Assembly (NCBI GenBank): GCA_014529385.2
Contig: CM043967.1
Span: forward strand, 9,439,501 to 9,503,500
Length of the DNA stretch: 64,000 nt
Direction of reading: 5' to 3'
Origin: Adiantum capillus-veneris
Taxonomy: Eukaryota; Streptophyta; Polypodiopsida; Polypodiales; Pteridaceae
This document shows positions 11,190 to 23,040 of this stretch, in pieces. Under the pieces are notes generated by a model. That model made no database searches, was not told the origin of the DNA, and was given only the letters and a program-made list of their open reading frames with translations. The position numbers and the translations under genes are program-made. Each line of letters begins with the position of its first letter. The first letter of the stretch is position 1.

Positions 11190-12537
11190 TCACTGGCTGT
11201 AGCACCCACCTGGGTCAAATGGAAAGCCATAGGCTCTCCCAAGCATAGTGTAAACTCCACCTGGATAAAAAATATGGCATTGATTATAGCCATCCACTTG
11301 GAAAACATATGACTTCAACCCTCTCTTTGCACCTGCAAACCCAAGAATAAACTTTTGGAGTAGCTTGGCATGGCATATACCTTCAACCTGTATCCAGAAG
11401 CTTTTCCCGCACACAACTTAACTTGTGTACATTGCAAAATGCCTGCATCATACAACAAAATGTGCTTCCTGCTAGAGAGGGCTCCATAGCATGATCTACC
11501 TCAGAAAGCCTTTTCAATCTATGCACAGCTGCTTGCACAACAACCTTAAGCAGAAAGCCCATCAAAAGCATAGCACAGACCTTGAATACCTTCTTTTTGG
11601 CTTTCGATTGCGACATAGAGAAGCATACAGATTCCTTCTGTTTATCATAGGCCTGACTGAAGTGCCCAAGCACTAGCTTTGGAAGTGCCTCTTTATCCCC
11701 ACAATCGACTGCAACCTGCTCTTCAATCACCTGCTCGATCACCTCATCATTCGACAAGCAAGACAAAAATTGATCCCACAGTTCATCACCTGGAAGGTTG
11801 GTAGTACCCTCCTCTTTGCATGTGACCCCGCTCTCACAAGCTGCACATATACCTGTCTCCACAGCGTCAATTGCCGAAGCTATCTCTCTACGGCTACACA
11901 CCAACTCTGGAACCCTATAGTGCACCTCGACATGCTGGTCAAAAGTTGCCCCACCCCCTACATAGATAAAGCATCTTGGCATACCTCTACTTCACCTTCA
12001 CTCGAACTTGATGTAGATAGCAGATCGCTTTTGTCCACTAGTTCCTCAATTTCTTGCGCTTTTGTATAGTAGGCAACGCATGGCCTTCCAATCTTCGTCA
12101 TAAGCCATAAAATCCTCCATAGAACTAGAGCTTGAATCACTCCAAGCATCTTCGTCATCACATTCATATCCGCTACTAGCAGAGCCTGTTAAAGCTTCAT
12201 CATAAAAGACGTCTTTATCAAGAATTGACTTCCTGCATACCTCTTGGTCGAATCTTCGATCCGATTGAGTCTTTGATACTTCCGTCTTGAAATCTCAGAC
12301 AAAACAGGCTCGAACCCTCGACCATGATTGCCTATTGGAAACCTCCAAATTGTTGAGCCAGGCCTTTGCTTTGCCCTGCATCACTTGTGAAAAACCTCTA
12401 AGCTTTGTTGCGTTGGTCAGCATCTGTAGTGACATCATATACAACTCTAGATCGCATATCCAATCTTTTGCATCTTCCTCGCCATTGAAAACCGGCGCAC
12501 CGCAATCTTCAATCATCTTCAAGCTGTAGGACTTCAC
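11190..12537 (-). pseudogene. gag-like ORF of the tandem LTR element, copy 2 (broken)
   Basis: Minus-strand start at 12537 (MKSYSLKMIEDCGAPVF), then AKDWICDLELYMMS and KAKAWLNNLEVSNRQ. After a stop at about 12295 the reading continues in shifted frames through SLLSTSSSSEGEVEVCQD and an ORF 11982-11383 with CVCSR-like cysteines (ICAACESG) and CFSMSQSKAKKKVFK, ending GGCYSQ at 11192. It is parallel to copy 1 but slightly longer in single frames. The product is unrecognised beyond the gag-like N-terminus. Confidence 0.6.
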
Positions 12538-12574
12538 TGAGGAGCAATCAGTAGATCCTCAGTGGGGGCACCAC

Positions 12575-13148
12575 TGATGGAAAGAGGAAAGTAAGAACAG
12601 ACCAAACACACTCTACATTGCCTCTCTATAGCCCAAGGATTAACACGCACCCCTAACCACATAGAATCACGTACACACGCGCAGTATCTGCCAACCTCCA
12701 TAGTACAGACATCCTTCCTGCAATCATGGCTACACACACTCGACCATAACTGCAGAAACTCACACTTGTACCCACCGATGCATACACTCATTCCAATCCT
12801 GTAAACACACTGTCACAGGGAGGCGACACAGGCCTCGACCACATATACAATTTGCCCGCACAATCTCTCTACCTCCCTCTCTGCTCACATACACACAATC
12901 CTGGAACCACCGCTACCACGGGCATACGGCAAAAGACATGAGGTAGATAATATTGGCGGAAAACTCGACAAAAAACCACAACCCAACTATGTATCATATA
13001 AACCCAATCAAATACAATGATGGAAAATTCGATAGTTGCCGACTTCATGCTTCGTGCTGCTTGATCCTCCTTGCACTTGATCCTCGACCGCTTCTCTTGC
13101 TTGACAAAATCTCTATGTACTTGGCGGCTCTATCCTTCTCGACTTGCA
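12575..13148 (-). repeat. LTR between units 2 and 3 of the gag-only element
   Basis: 574 bp, homologous to 8309-8905 with small indels. Read on the minus strand: purine tract AAAAGGGGGC at 13149-13158, start TGCAAGTCGAG, end CCATCA at 12575, then GTGGTGCCCCCACTGAGG, the cleaner of the two primer-site candidates. Confidence 0.7.
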
Positions 13149-14962
13149 GCCCCCTTTTAGAGCAGGGCTAGGTAGCCCTCGGCATCATCTGAACTTTGTA
13201 GCTCTTGATCCCATGGATAAGTCAATTTTACAATTGGCCACAATCCTTTTCTCTGGCAACCTCCATCCGACAACACCTCAGCCCTCTACAGTAATCCTCC
13301 CATTGCTTGCTCATGGCCATCCACAACGTGCAACTCTCCCCGTCTTTCTATCTTAAAACAAATGCTCAGGTAGACCTGTCTTTCCCCGCCTGCATGCGTC
13401 CTCGTCCTATTCTCCTCATATGCTATGCATCCAATAACATCCGTCTCTCCCTGGCTTCGGTAGCCACCCCTGCAGCTTCTGGAACAAAATCCCTCCACTC
13501 CAGCCCTCTACGATCCCCTCAGACTCTACAACGCCACAATGCTACCCAGTGGCGCATGCCCTTCGACTCAACTTCGCTCTCCTGCTGTAGTCGGCCCGCC
13601 TCTTGGCCCTCTCCTCCTATAGTTGGCATGTCAACCCCACCTTTTGAATTGATTCTGCTCAGTACCACCTTCCTCCTCCTGAAGGTTGATTCCCCTTGTG
13701 TAGCACCACCTCCCCACAACACTCTCAACCACCTGTCCTTCTCCTGCACTGGCCGGGCTTCCCATGCAGCTCGTAACCCTGCACATTAGCCCCTGGCCCT
13801 TCCAACTCTCCTGCAAAGCATCAAATCTCAGAGCTCCTTGTAGTCCTTGGACCCTGGAGGTTGCGGCCCCTCAAAACCATGGTATTGGCCACCCACAACG
13901 TGCAACTCTCCCCTCCGTGCCCTTGACTGCTCTGGCATACCGCCCATGAAGCCGGCTCCTCAGGTGACACTCTACCTCCTCTTGAAGCCCGCCCCATTTG
14001 TAAACAACGCCATCTCTTGATATGGTCGCCTCTAATGGGCCTTCAACTGGCAGCCCTTCTTCCTTGTGACTCTGTCCCTGATGGCTCAGGTCTCCCCTTC
14101 ATGCTACCGTCTCTTTGACCTACAGCTCATGGCGTTCATCCATGTGGTGCTCCTGCTCGCCATGTAGCATTGGCCCCTTGACGGGATTTCCTGCATGCAC
14201 TCTGCACCTGTGTAACCTTTCTTCATGCAGGCGACCAGATGGCGCCACCTTCCCATGCAGATGCTCATTTTTATTCCCTGTTAATTTTAAGATTTACTTA
14301 AAAAAAAAACTTCCTTAGTTCCACTTCACGCCTCCCACTGCCGATGGTCGAAAAGACTTATATATCTTTTTCTCGTCTGCACACCGTTCAATTTTTGAGC
14401 TCCACTAAAACTTCATGCCTAGCTCCCTTTCATGCAGCTGGAAAAGGACCATCGCTGTTTTAAGTCAAGTCGATGATCGTAGGTAGGACTGACCATGAGC
14501 TTTGAGCATTGTATGCCATAAAACTCCACAAAAAAAACCATTTTTTGTGCCGATGACCTCAAGATCTCTGGTAACTTCAAGCCGCAATCGCTTGTCACAA
14601 GTGTCAATTGAAAGTTTAACATCCACCGATCTTCAAGTATCCTCAAATCTCGAAACTCACCCAAATAGCGCAAGTACTAACATACATATCATGGCCTTGG
14701 TCTGCTAAAAACCACATTTGTCATACACATCCCAACCGCGTTTCGCGACGATTTCCATCGAGGTTCAACACTTTGAAGCCTCCCATCCAAAAAAGCTTCG
14801 GAACAGCATTCGACCAACTTAGAGCCACATTATTAGCATACACATCATGTAGCACTTGTTTCAGGCTGCATCTAGTACGTGCCAAGTATTCAGATATCCT
14901 CTTGCAAAGCTTCATGCACCTGCTCCTGGCATTTCCATGAGCCAACCATCTTCAGTTGTACC
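13149..14962 (-). other. Internal region 3 of gag-only element, truncated
   Basis: Aligns with the 3' non-coding parts of units 1 and 2 but stops at CAGTTGTACCA (14962), where units 1 and 2 continue with TCATTGCCCAA. The gag region is missing. Sequence then switches to CACTA copy 2. No gene. Confidence 0.7.
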
Positions 14963-14982
14963 AACGTTCATGAATTTGGTGA

Positions 14983-17805
14983 GTTCGATCCATCTATTAT
15001 AGATCGAGTTGTTGCCAATTATAACTCGTCGGACTCTGACGTTGGCCAACAGGCAGCAATCTTGCAACCCAATAGATGTGTTCGTAGGTGCTTTGGTCAA
15101 GCAGGATACTTGAGGCCAGAAGATGTAGCCTCTGACAGCTTGGAGGATGATCATGTAGACCACATTCCCAACGATCGATGAAATGATCGAAACGATCATG
15201 GATTCAAAAAGGCTTATCTGTGATGATATGAAAAGTGAAGCCGATACACCATTGTATGATGGAGCATGTGTGTCTAGATTGAAGGCGCTCCCGGTTCTTC
15301 TCAACATCCACGCAAAGTTTGGATGGAGTGACACTAGCGTCACAACGCTTTTCAGGTGATCTATTACAATGTGTTTACTTTAATAAAAAAATCTAGATGT
15401 ATAATGATTTGATAGATTACTTACACAAGTGTACCGCATGATTGCTCAAAGAGCACATACTGCTAGATGATAATGTGATGCCAGATTCCAGAGAGGAAGC
15501 AAAAAAGATCTTGCAAAACTTGGGGATGGATTACAACTCGATTCAGGCTTGTCCTAACGACTACATTCTTTTCAGAGGGGAATACATAGACATGGAGAAG
15601 TGTCCGAAATGTGATTCCGAGAGATATCGAGTAGATCTCCATGGAACAAATAATCCACAAAAGGTTTTGTGACATTTTCCCTCTGCTTCCTTGCATCAAG
15701 CATTTCTTCGAATGTAAGTCCATGGCCGCCCTAGCATCATGGCATGAGGAGAATAAATCTTCGTATGGTGTGCTACGGATTCCTGCAGATTGTGCAGCTT
15801 GGAAACACATAGACGAAACATGGCCGGAGTTTGCTAGGGAAGCTCAAAATTTGCGCCTAGGTTTGGCTATGGATGGCGTAAATCCATTTGTTCAAAGATC
15901 AACATCTTATAGTGTATGGCCCGTTGTCATCATCAACTACAACATTCCCCAGTGGTTGACTACCAAGAAGGGGTACCTGTGGCTAAACTTGATTATGCCG
16001 GGGCGGTATAAAGTGAAGAATATGGATGTGTATCTTCATCCACGGATATGAGCCCCATATGAGCCGACACACATGTCGACGGAATGCTTTGATCAGAGGC
16101 ATTCTAATGTGGACCATGCATGACTATCCTGGACAAACAGAATGCTCAGGTGATTTTACATTCAAACTCAAACACTGTAAATCTTGGTTTTTCTCAAGCT
16201 TATCATTGTCATGTGTATACATGCAGGGCTTCAAACAAGGGGATACAGAGCATGTGTCACATGTGGACCTAGACTGAATGCACGTCGGGCGTCCTCACTG
16301 AAGAAGCAAATCTACGAAGGTCATCAAGCGTATCTTCCAGAGAATCATGTGTTACGCGATGGATTTTTGGGAAGAGAGCCACCGAGGATATCTGCACAAG
16401 CATGGTTAGAGCAGAAGGAGATGTATGATGACGGTTTGCCCCCAGGGATGAAGAGACTCTCTCTATGGTACGAGTTACTATATTGGCCCCGACTCATGAT
16501 CAATCACTTGCTTGATCCAATGCACATATTCGAGAATGTGGGTAATCTGCTATGGGGCCATATGACCGGTAAGAAAGATACTTTGGGAGCTAGGGTTGAC
16601 CTTAGAAATGTGGATCGTATGGAGCAATATTGACCGCAGACAGCATCCGATGGATCGATAAAACTCCCTAAAGCACTATGGATTTTCACAGGAGCCCAAG
16701 AACGCAAAGTAAAAGAGACCATTTGATCTGTGCGGATCCCCACAGGCGTAATGCACTCGCTCCGAACGTGTTTTACTAAAGAAGGAAAGCTTACCAGTTT
16801 GAAGTCACACGACTAACATAAAATGTGTCAGCTATGTTTGAAGTGGAATATATCATAGTGGGAATTGTGTAGCAATTTTGTGTGTGGACTTTAACATCAT
16901 TGCTAGACGTGTTTTGCAGTTTATTTTACCGGTGGCCATTGAGGGATGTTTGTCTCTTGACGTCCGTAACACAATCTACAAACTTGCGAAGTTGGTGCAA
17001 TGGATCTCACAAAAGGAGATCAATATAGACTCCATACCATTCGCCAAACTAAACGCTACGAAGGTTGTGTACACGTTTGAGAAACACTTTCCTACTACCA
17101 TGCTAACCATTCAGATGCATCTTCTTGTTCACATAGTTGATGAGCTGGAAATAGCTGGCACAGTACATTCCAGATGGATGTTCTTTTTAGAACATTTCAT
17201 GAAAACACTTAAGGGATATGTGCGTCAGATGGTACGTCCGGAGGGTAGCATGGCAAAGGTTGGCTGGTATCAGAGTCCCTAATTTACATTGGAAAGTGGC
17301 TAAACAGATTTGATAAAGCCCGCGACGCGCTATGGTGAACCATAAATGAAGAGCGCATATCTGGGATTGTCATGCGCAATCTCGGTTTAAGATGAAGATG
17401 ACGGAAGATCTAGAGGCTAAAATCAATCAATTTTTCATGCTTCACAATCCAGTGATGCAAAAGTGGATTTCACAATACAAGGATGCAAAGCAAGAGCGAA
17501 AAGGGCACGGATCGAGTGGAGACGGGGAAGATGACCACCGATGCATTATCTGGCGGGTCTAGAGAGCATACCAACATTCATGAGCTTAAGATGGTTGCAC
17601 AACCAATTGAAAAGCGCACAACAGTGCAGTGAAGAAGTGACTGAGGAGGAGTGGGAGTACTCTCGGGGTTGCGCGACCAAGGTAAGTTTGCAATGTACGA
17701 CTAGTGACTTTCTAGATGTTTGAACGGCCACTCATAATCTTTGTTAGTTGTAGTATAACTCATACACAACAGCATGGTGTAAAGGTCAACATTTTAGGAT
17801 GGAAC
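14983..17805 (+). pseudogene. TnpD-like transposase, copy 2 (degenerate)
   Basis: Readable in pieces: an N-terminal acidic part ending DDHVDHIPNDR, then LKALPVLLNIHAKFGWSDTS, LLDDNVMPDSREEAKKIL, the zinc-like CPNDYILFRGEY-EKCPKC, then Transposase_21 (VLRIPADCAAWKHIDETW, TMHDYPG, RACVTCGPRLNARR) and DUF4218 (MLTIQMHLLVHIVDELEIAG). Disabling changes include a stop at about 15669, a change to a stop in the EQY motif at 16633, and frame changes near 16027, 16740 and 17270. Introns match copy 1 (for example after NALIRGILMW...ECS at about 16148). It is useful because it shows the N-terminal third absent from copy 1. Confidence 0.85.
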
Positions 17806-18050
17806 AGTGGTCGATGGTAGGATGTGACCCCACACCGTACGAGCATGAGTACACAGGCAGAAGGGCTTAAACCCCTTGATAGACATTCTGAGTTCTTACG
17901 GCAGCATTGTTAGTATTAGGGTTTACTCTTTTCTATTTGTTGTATTGTTTTGTAAATTATATGTTTATACTTACAGAAAGCTGTCTTATTGTTTTTTTTT
18001 TTTTGCAAATTCGATAGATACGCCGCTTGGGGGACGCGATGGGACGTCTG
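17806..18050 (+). pseudogene. TnpA-like gene remnant (last two exons) in CACTA copy 2
   Basis: TGGTCGATGG-TAGG at 17806 corresponds to the second-last exon of the 3071-4389 gene; the last exon follows near 18012 after a T-rich acceptor. Both carry base changes and the reading is not open. The remainder of the gene was lost in the internal deletion. Confidence 0.75.
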
Positions 18051-18252
18051 ATTAGACGACGTCAGTCTAGCCATAGCTAGATAGCATTAGTTTCCTTTTG
18101 TCATAGCATATGTATCATGAGATGACGTGTATACATCTTTTTGTAACTATTGGAAAACCATGTATATTTTCTCAATAATGACATTGGTGTTGTAACTATT
18201 ACATTTGCAAAGCTTAACAATCAAGTGATTTTGCCTATGATGTGTACAATTG

Positions 18253-21199
18253 CTTCCAATGTTAAATTCCCTGAAAGGCAAATCTACTTTAGGTTCAGGG
18301 AAAAGATATGTACATAGATGCTAAGGAGTTGGGTAGTACCATACCTCTTGTACATAAGCAAGCTTTCAATAAGTCAATAAAGAGCTCTATTTCCGTGTAC
18401 ATGATTTTTGTTAAAGATTTTCAAAATGAACCTAATGCTTTAGCAAAAGAAAATATAAACAATCAAAGGGAATTAGAGTTATCCAATTTCCTCAAGGGGT
18501 TCCAAGATGTTTTTATTGACGACATCCCTTGTGAACTACCTCCCAAACGAGGCAATGATGACCATGTAGTTGAACTTCTTCCAGGAAGTTCACCCCTTAA
18601 TAAATCTCCTTATACAGTTTCCCAAGCTTGACAAGAGGAGATTATGCGGCAAGTGCATGAGCTAGTTGAGAAAGGCATGATTAGGCCTATCTCATCTGCA
18701 TTTTGTTCACCAGAGTTATAAGTGCAAAATAAAGAAGACACATATCGTATGTGTGTCAATTATAGAGCACTAAATAGGATCACTATCAAGAATAGGTTTC
18801 CTGTTCCACGGGTAGAAGACCTATTTGATAAGCTACAAGGGTCGACCTACTTTAGTAGGATTGACCTAAAAGGGTGGATACCATCAAATAAGGATAGTGG
18901 ACCAAGAAATTGTAAAGACCGCATTTTGCACTACGTTTGGTCTTTACCAGTACACTGTTATATCTTTTGGCTTGACCAATGCACCGGCCACATTTAACCG
19001 CTTGATGAAGAAGCTATTCAAGCCTCACCGAACCTTTACTGGAGTGTTCTTTGATGAAATAATCATCTACTCTAACTCATTAGACAAACACAAGCAACAC
19101 CTCTAGGTTATATTTCAAGTTTTACGAGAGAATAAACTTTATATTAATCAAAAGAAAAGTGAAATTTTCGTACAAGAGATTCAGTATTTATGTCACATTT
19201 TCTCTCAAGATGGCATCCAAATGGATCCATCAAAGCTACAGGTACTAAAAGGATGGCCTAAAATTCCAAGGAATCTGCATGAACTAAGAAGCTTTATAGG
19301 TATGTGTGCATACTATAGACGCTTCATAGAAAATTTCTCACAAATCGCGGGACCATCATATGACCTAACAAAGAAAAATGTTAGGTATATATGGTCCACC
19401 AAAGAGAACAATGCTTTTGAAAATCGTAAAGAGAAGCTTATCTCTCAACCTGTGCTTACACTACCAAATATCTCAAATCCATTTGAGTCCAATGCGACGC
19501 TTGTGGTGATTGCCTTGGAGCTGTTTTGCTCCAAAAAGGGCATGCCATGGCCTATGAAAGTCGAAGGCTTGACCCTGTTGAGAAAGCTCTAGGCATATAT
19601 GAGAAGGAACTCTTAGCAGTTCTACATGCTCTAGATTCGTGGAAGCACTATTTACTGGGGACTCCTTTCATTCTGCGAACGGATCACCAAAGCCTTAAGT
19701 ACTTCATGACGCAGACCAAGCTCTTCGACAAACAAATGAGGTGGGCAAATTTACTTTCACAATTTCATTTTCATATTGCTCACATTACTGGCAAGCATAA
19801 TCAAGTAGCCGATGCACTCTCAAGACAATCGAGAGTGAATATAGTATCCATAGAAACTCACAATGATCTATCTTCTATGATAGATGAGTATGCTACCGAT
19901 CTTGATTTTAGAGATATGATTTCAGCCCTTAAACTAGGGAAGAAGGAAGAACCATTTATCCTATAAGATGGTTATCTTCTTGATGGCAATAGACTATGCG
20001 TTACTAACCCACTACGTGAGAAAGTAAGGTATGAATCTCTTGCTCCTCCTTATGCGGGGCATAGAGGGATTCGGTCTACCCTAAAAGGGATAGAAACATA
20101 TTCTATTGGAGTGCCATGAAAGCAAACATACAAGAGTATGTTTCAAAATGTGTGGTATGCCAAAAGATGAAGTTTGATACAGGAATATGGACGATAGTAG
20201 ATAGGTTTAGCAACAAACAATCACATTCCATACCTGTAAAAAAGACTATTAAAGCCCATCAAATGGAAACCCTCTTTATATCACAAATCTTCAAATACCA
20301 TGGTTTGCCAATGCCTATAGTGTTCGGATAGAATGACCAGTAACTTCTGGAAGGTCTCTTTGAGAATTTAGGTACAAGGCTAAACTTATCTTTGGCCTAT
20401 CATCCCCAAACGGATGGCCAAAGTAAAATAGCTAACCTAACAATTTTTGATGTACTAAAAGCTTATGCCACAGAAGTAGATCAAAAGTCCCAATGGGAGA
20501 AGTACTTACCCTTAGTAGAGCAAGCTTACAATAACATTGTACATACTTCCACGGGAAAAGCACCTTTTGAGGTGATAGAGGGGAAGATAAAAAAGTCCCC
20601 TGCTACTCAAGGTACATGGGAAGATCTTCGCTGCGGATGAATATAGCCGAGACCTGCAAGAATCTTTCCAAAAGATTAAGGATGCTATATCCATCTCTCA
20701 GCAAAGGCCAAAGGCTGCTGCTGATAAGCACAGAAGAGCCCTAGCCTTTAAACAAAATGATTGGGTCTTGCTCAAGTTTCCCAAGGCTCGATTAAGGCAC
20801 ACAATGGGCAAGAATCCTCCAGGACACCAAAAGTACTATACTAAGCTAGCAAAAAGGTATTATGGTTCCTTTCAGATTCTTAGGCCAATCAATGAGATGA
20901 CCTATTAACTCAAATTGCCCAACCATTGGCTCATGCACAATGATTTCCATGTGAGCCTATTAAAGCCTTACAAAGGAGAGCCACCTCAAGAAGACCCACT
21001 GGAGATCGAGGACCAAGAAGAGGTGTTGCAGCCCGAGTCCATTCTCCGACATGAAGACAAGGTATTACGAAGCGGTAAGACTATCCGACAATATCTTATC
21101 AAGTTTAAAAATTATCCTTTTGAAGATGCTAGATGGATGCAAGGCATACAATTAAAGGATAACCTAAACCTTGTCAATGCTTACAATGATTCCTTAGAG
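18253..21199 (+). pseudogene. Ty3/gypsy pol remnant, chromovirus-type (RT, RNase H, integrase, chromodomain)
   Basis: Order of domains: protease-RT linker (18308-18631), reverse transcriptase (CVNYRALNRITIKNRFPVP, about 18740-19100; FGLTNAPATFNRLM), RNase H (LRTDHQSLKYF, HITGKHNQVADALSRQ, 19670-19850), integrase zinc part (CVVCQKMK, 20150) and core (WTIVDRFS, AYHPQTDGQS, 20190-20600), then a chromodomain-like end (ILRHEDKVLRSGKTIRQYLIKF, 21035-21150). The RT catalytic segment reads FFDEIIIYS instead of the usual YxDD, so it is dead. Sequence is missing between the integrase zinc part and the core. Many stops (18629, 18719, 19105, 19964, 20329). Gag and the 5' LTR are absent; the 5' edge is at the CACTA junction. 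Confidence 0.88.
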
Positions 21200-23040
21200 T
21201 AAGCAAATGTAAATATGTATAAATGAACAAAGTTTTTGTCTTATAAGACTCTCTTTTTCTTTATTCTGCACACATATTAATGAGTATGCATGCTTAGGAT
21301 CATGCTTGTGGAGACGACGTCTCCCGAACACCAAGTAGAGCTTGTCACTCTACTATGGAAGATTGAAGACTTGCTAAGGCTCTCAAGCACCAAATGGACT
21401 AGTCATCCATTCTAGAATGGGGATCCTCTACCCGCTAGCAAATGGACTAATCACTAGACTTTATCTTCTCTACCTCATAGTCGAGGACAACTATGATTTA
21501 AAGAGAGAGGTAAAGTCATGAAAACTAATATCTAATTCTCCCAAATGATTTTCTCATGTTAAACTAATCATTTAAATATGGAGAAGTATCAGGGGAGTAA
21601 AAGCTAGAACATTGGTAAGGCTGCCAAACCGGTCTCTGCAGGGACTCAAAGGAGGGAAAATAGGGATCCAAAGGGGGACAGTCTGCAAAAGAGTAATGTG
21701 CTTCAATGGGGCTTAAAAGACCTAAGGTTCAAATTCATTAATACTTCCATAGGCTAAGGTTCCTAATTTTTTATTCAATTGTCCAAAGGTCGTAGGGGAA
21801 AATTGGATGATCATGGGAAGACTAAAAAGTCTTCCCACATCCCTATCAAGGAGGGGGCGAGCCATGAGAGTAGGGGATGAGAGAGAAACACACACACACA
21901 CACACACACTCCAAAGCTCCCCCTTTACGTAAAGGGAATATTGGACACATGTCAAGCTCCTAGGCCAGTTGCCCCAAGCTTCCCTCAAATCCTATTGGAT
22001 GGCCATAGAGGTGGAACAATGAGAATTAGGCTAGAGTAAATTTAGTCTAATCAATTTAAAAATGCTTGATTAAAGAACCAATAGAAATTAAGCTCCCTAG
22101 AAGACTATTGGACAGTCTACCAAGGGGTCCAATGAGCATTCAGCAACCCAATGGCTTGCCTGATTCCTATTGGCCAGAAGAGTAAGAGGTCCAATGAGAG
22201 TTTAATTGAATTATTTAATTACCTAAAGCTCTCACAAAAGGGGAAAGGGGGACACATGTCAGAAGGCTAGCAATTATGCTTCTAATTTGTGATTGGATAA
22301 GCTTTACAGGGGCCAATGGGATGCCAACGTGAGCTAAAAGCAAGAGGGGTCGACCAAGATGAGATAGAATGCTGTAGTTTACTCTAACTCATTGCCACAC
22401 ACACACACACAACTCATGTGTGCAAGAAGACCTCCATCTCCTTGTCCAAGCATTGAGAAGTGGAGGCCAACACCAACAACTCTTGGCTATGGAATGCAAA
22501 TCCAACCAAGAGCCAAGCTTCAATGGCATGCTCATCTCCTCTACCATGCTAATTACTAAGATAATCTATGCTATTAGAGTGACTATGTGAGGAGAATACT
22601 TTTTTCTCGTAAGATAACTCTTCTTCCTCTCAATCTATCCTCATTCCCTGCTAGCTCTCACCATTTTTGAAGGTGTGTGAGGTCTTGGGACTGAGGCTAG
22701 GGACACTAGGTGTTGTGTTTTTCAAGCATAAGTTGGTGTATGAAGCTTTCATCTTCATTACACCAACTAGTTTTATCAAGGAACACAAAGATTCTATTGT
22801 ACAAAAGTCTCCTTTGATGGGAGAAGCTATAATACAAGGCCTTTATGGAGGGGGGACCGGCTCCATGTAAATCCAGTATTCAACTGTTGTCAATTGTTCT
22901 ATTTCTCTCTCTTGTTAAGTATTGTCAATGCCAAATTCGCTAGGTGTAAATTGCTATGTTGCTTTCTCAATTAAGTGCTCTCTCTATGCTTAATGAAATG
23001 CTCACTATGTTATCAATTTCCACTACACACAAGTTACTAG
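21200..23040 (+). repeat. Probable 3' UTR, polypurine tract and 3' LTR of the chromovirus remnant
   Basis: After the chromodomain stop, GTCGAGGACAACTATGATTT leads to a purine tract AAAGAGAGAGGTAAAG (21500-21515) and a TG at 21519, a usual layout for chromovirus PPT and LTR start. The far end of the LTR could not be fixed; CACTACACACA near 23020-23030 is one candidate. Inside, only a short plus ORF (22667-22870) and CA runs at 21889-21909 and 22395-22411 are seen. No second LTR copy is present in the window for comparison. Confidence 0.45.

Larger units (their letters stand above)
4990..14962 (-). mobile_element. Head-to-tail array of a gag-only LTR retrotransposon (three internal regions, two LTRs)
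   Basis: Three copies of the same roughly 3.3-3.7 kb internal sequence (4990-8308, 8906-12574, 13149-14962) are separated by two related sequences (8309-8905 and 12575-13148) with LTR hallmarks when read on the minus strand: TGCAAGTCG start, CATCA end, a purine tract AAAAGGGGGC before the start and TGGTGCCCCCACTGAGG after the end. The only coding signal is a minus-strand gag-like ORF; no protease, reverse transcriptase or integrase motif was seen, so the family looks non-autonomous. Such arrays arise by unequal recombination between LTRs. The first unit is interrupted at its left edge by the CACTA element; the third ends abruptly at 14962 against another CACTA copy. Confidence 0.75.
14963..18252 (+). 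mobile_element. CACTA copy 2, truncated and internally deleted
   Basis: Closely related to the element at 1-4989 and in the same orientation. It includes upstream TnpD sequence that copy 1 loses at the window edge. Homology jumps from the start of the DUF4216 exon (AGGATGGAACAG, about 17805) straight to the TnpA exon starting TGGTCGATGG, removing about 2.04 kb relative to copy 1. Right homology ends at GATGTGTACAATTG (18252), so hairpin, subterminal repeats and terminal repeat are missing. No terminal repeat or target duplication was found at either end. Confidence 0.85.

Noticed and set aside
18251-18310. Gypsy 5' LTR at the CACTA junction
   Set aside because: No TG start, primer site or gag follows; sequence goes straight into the pol linker.
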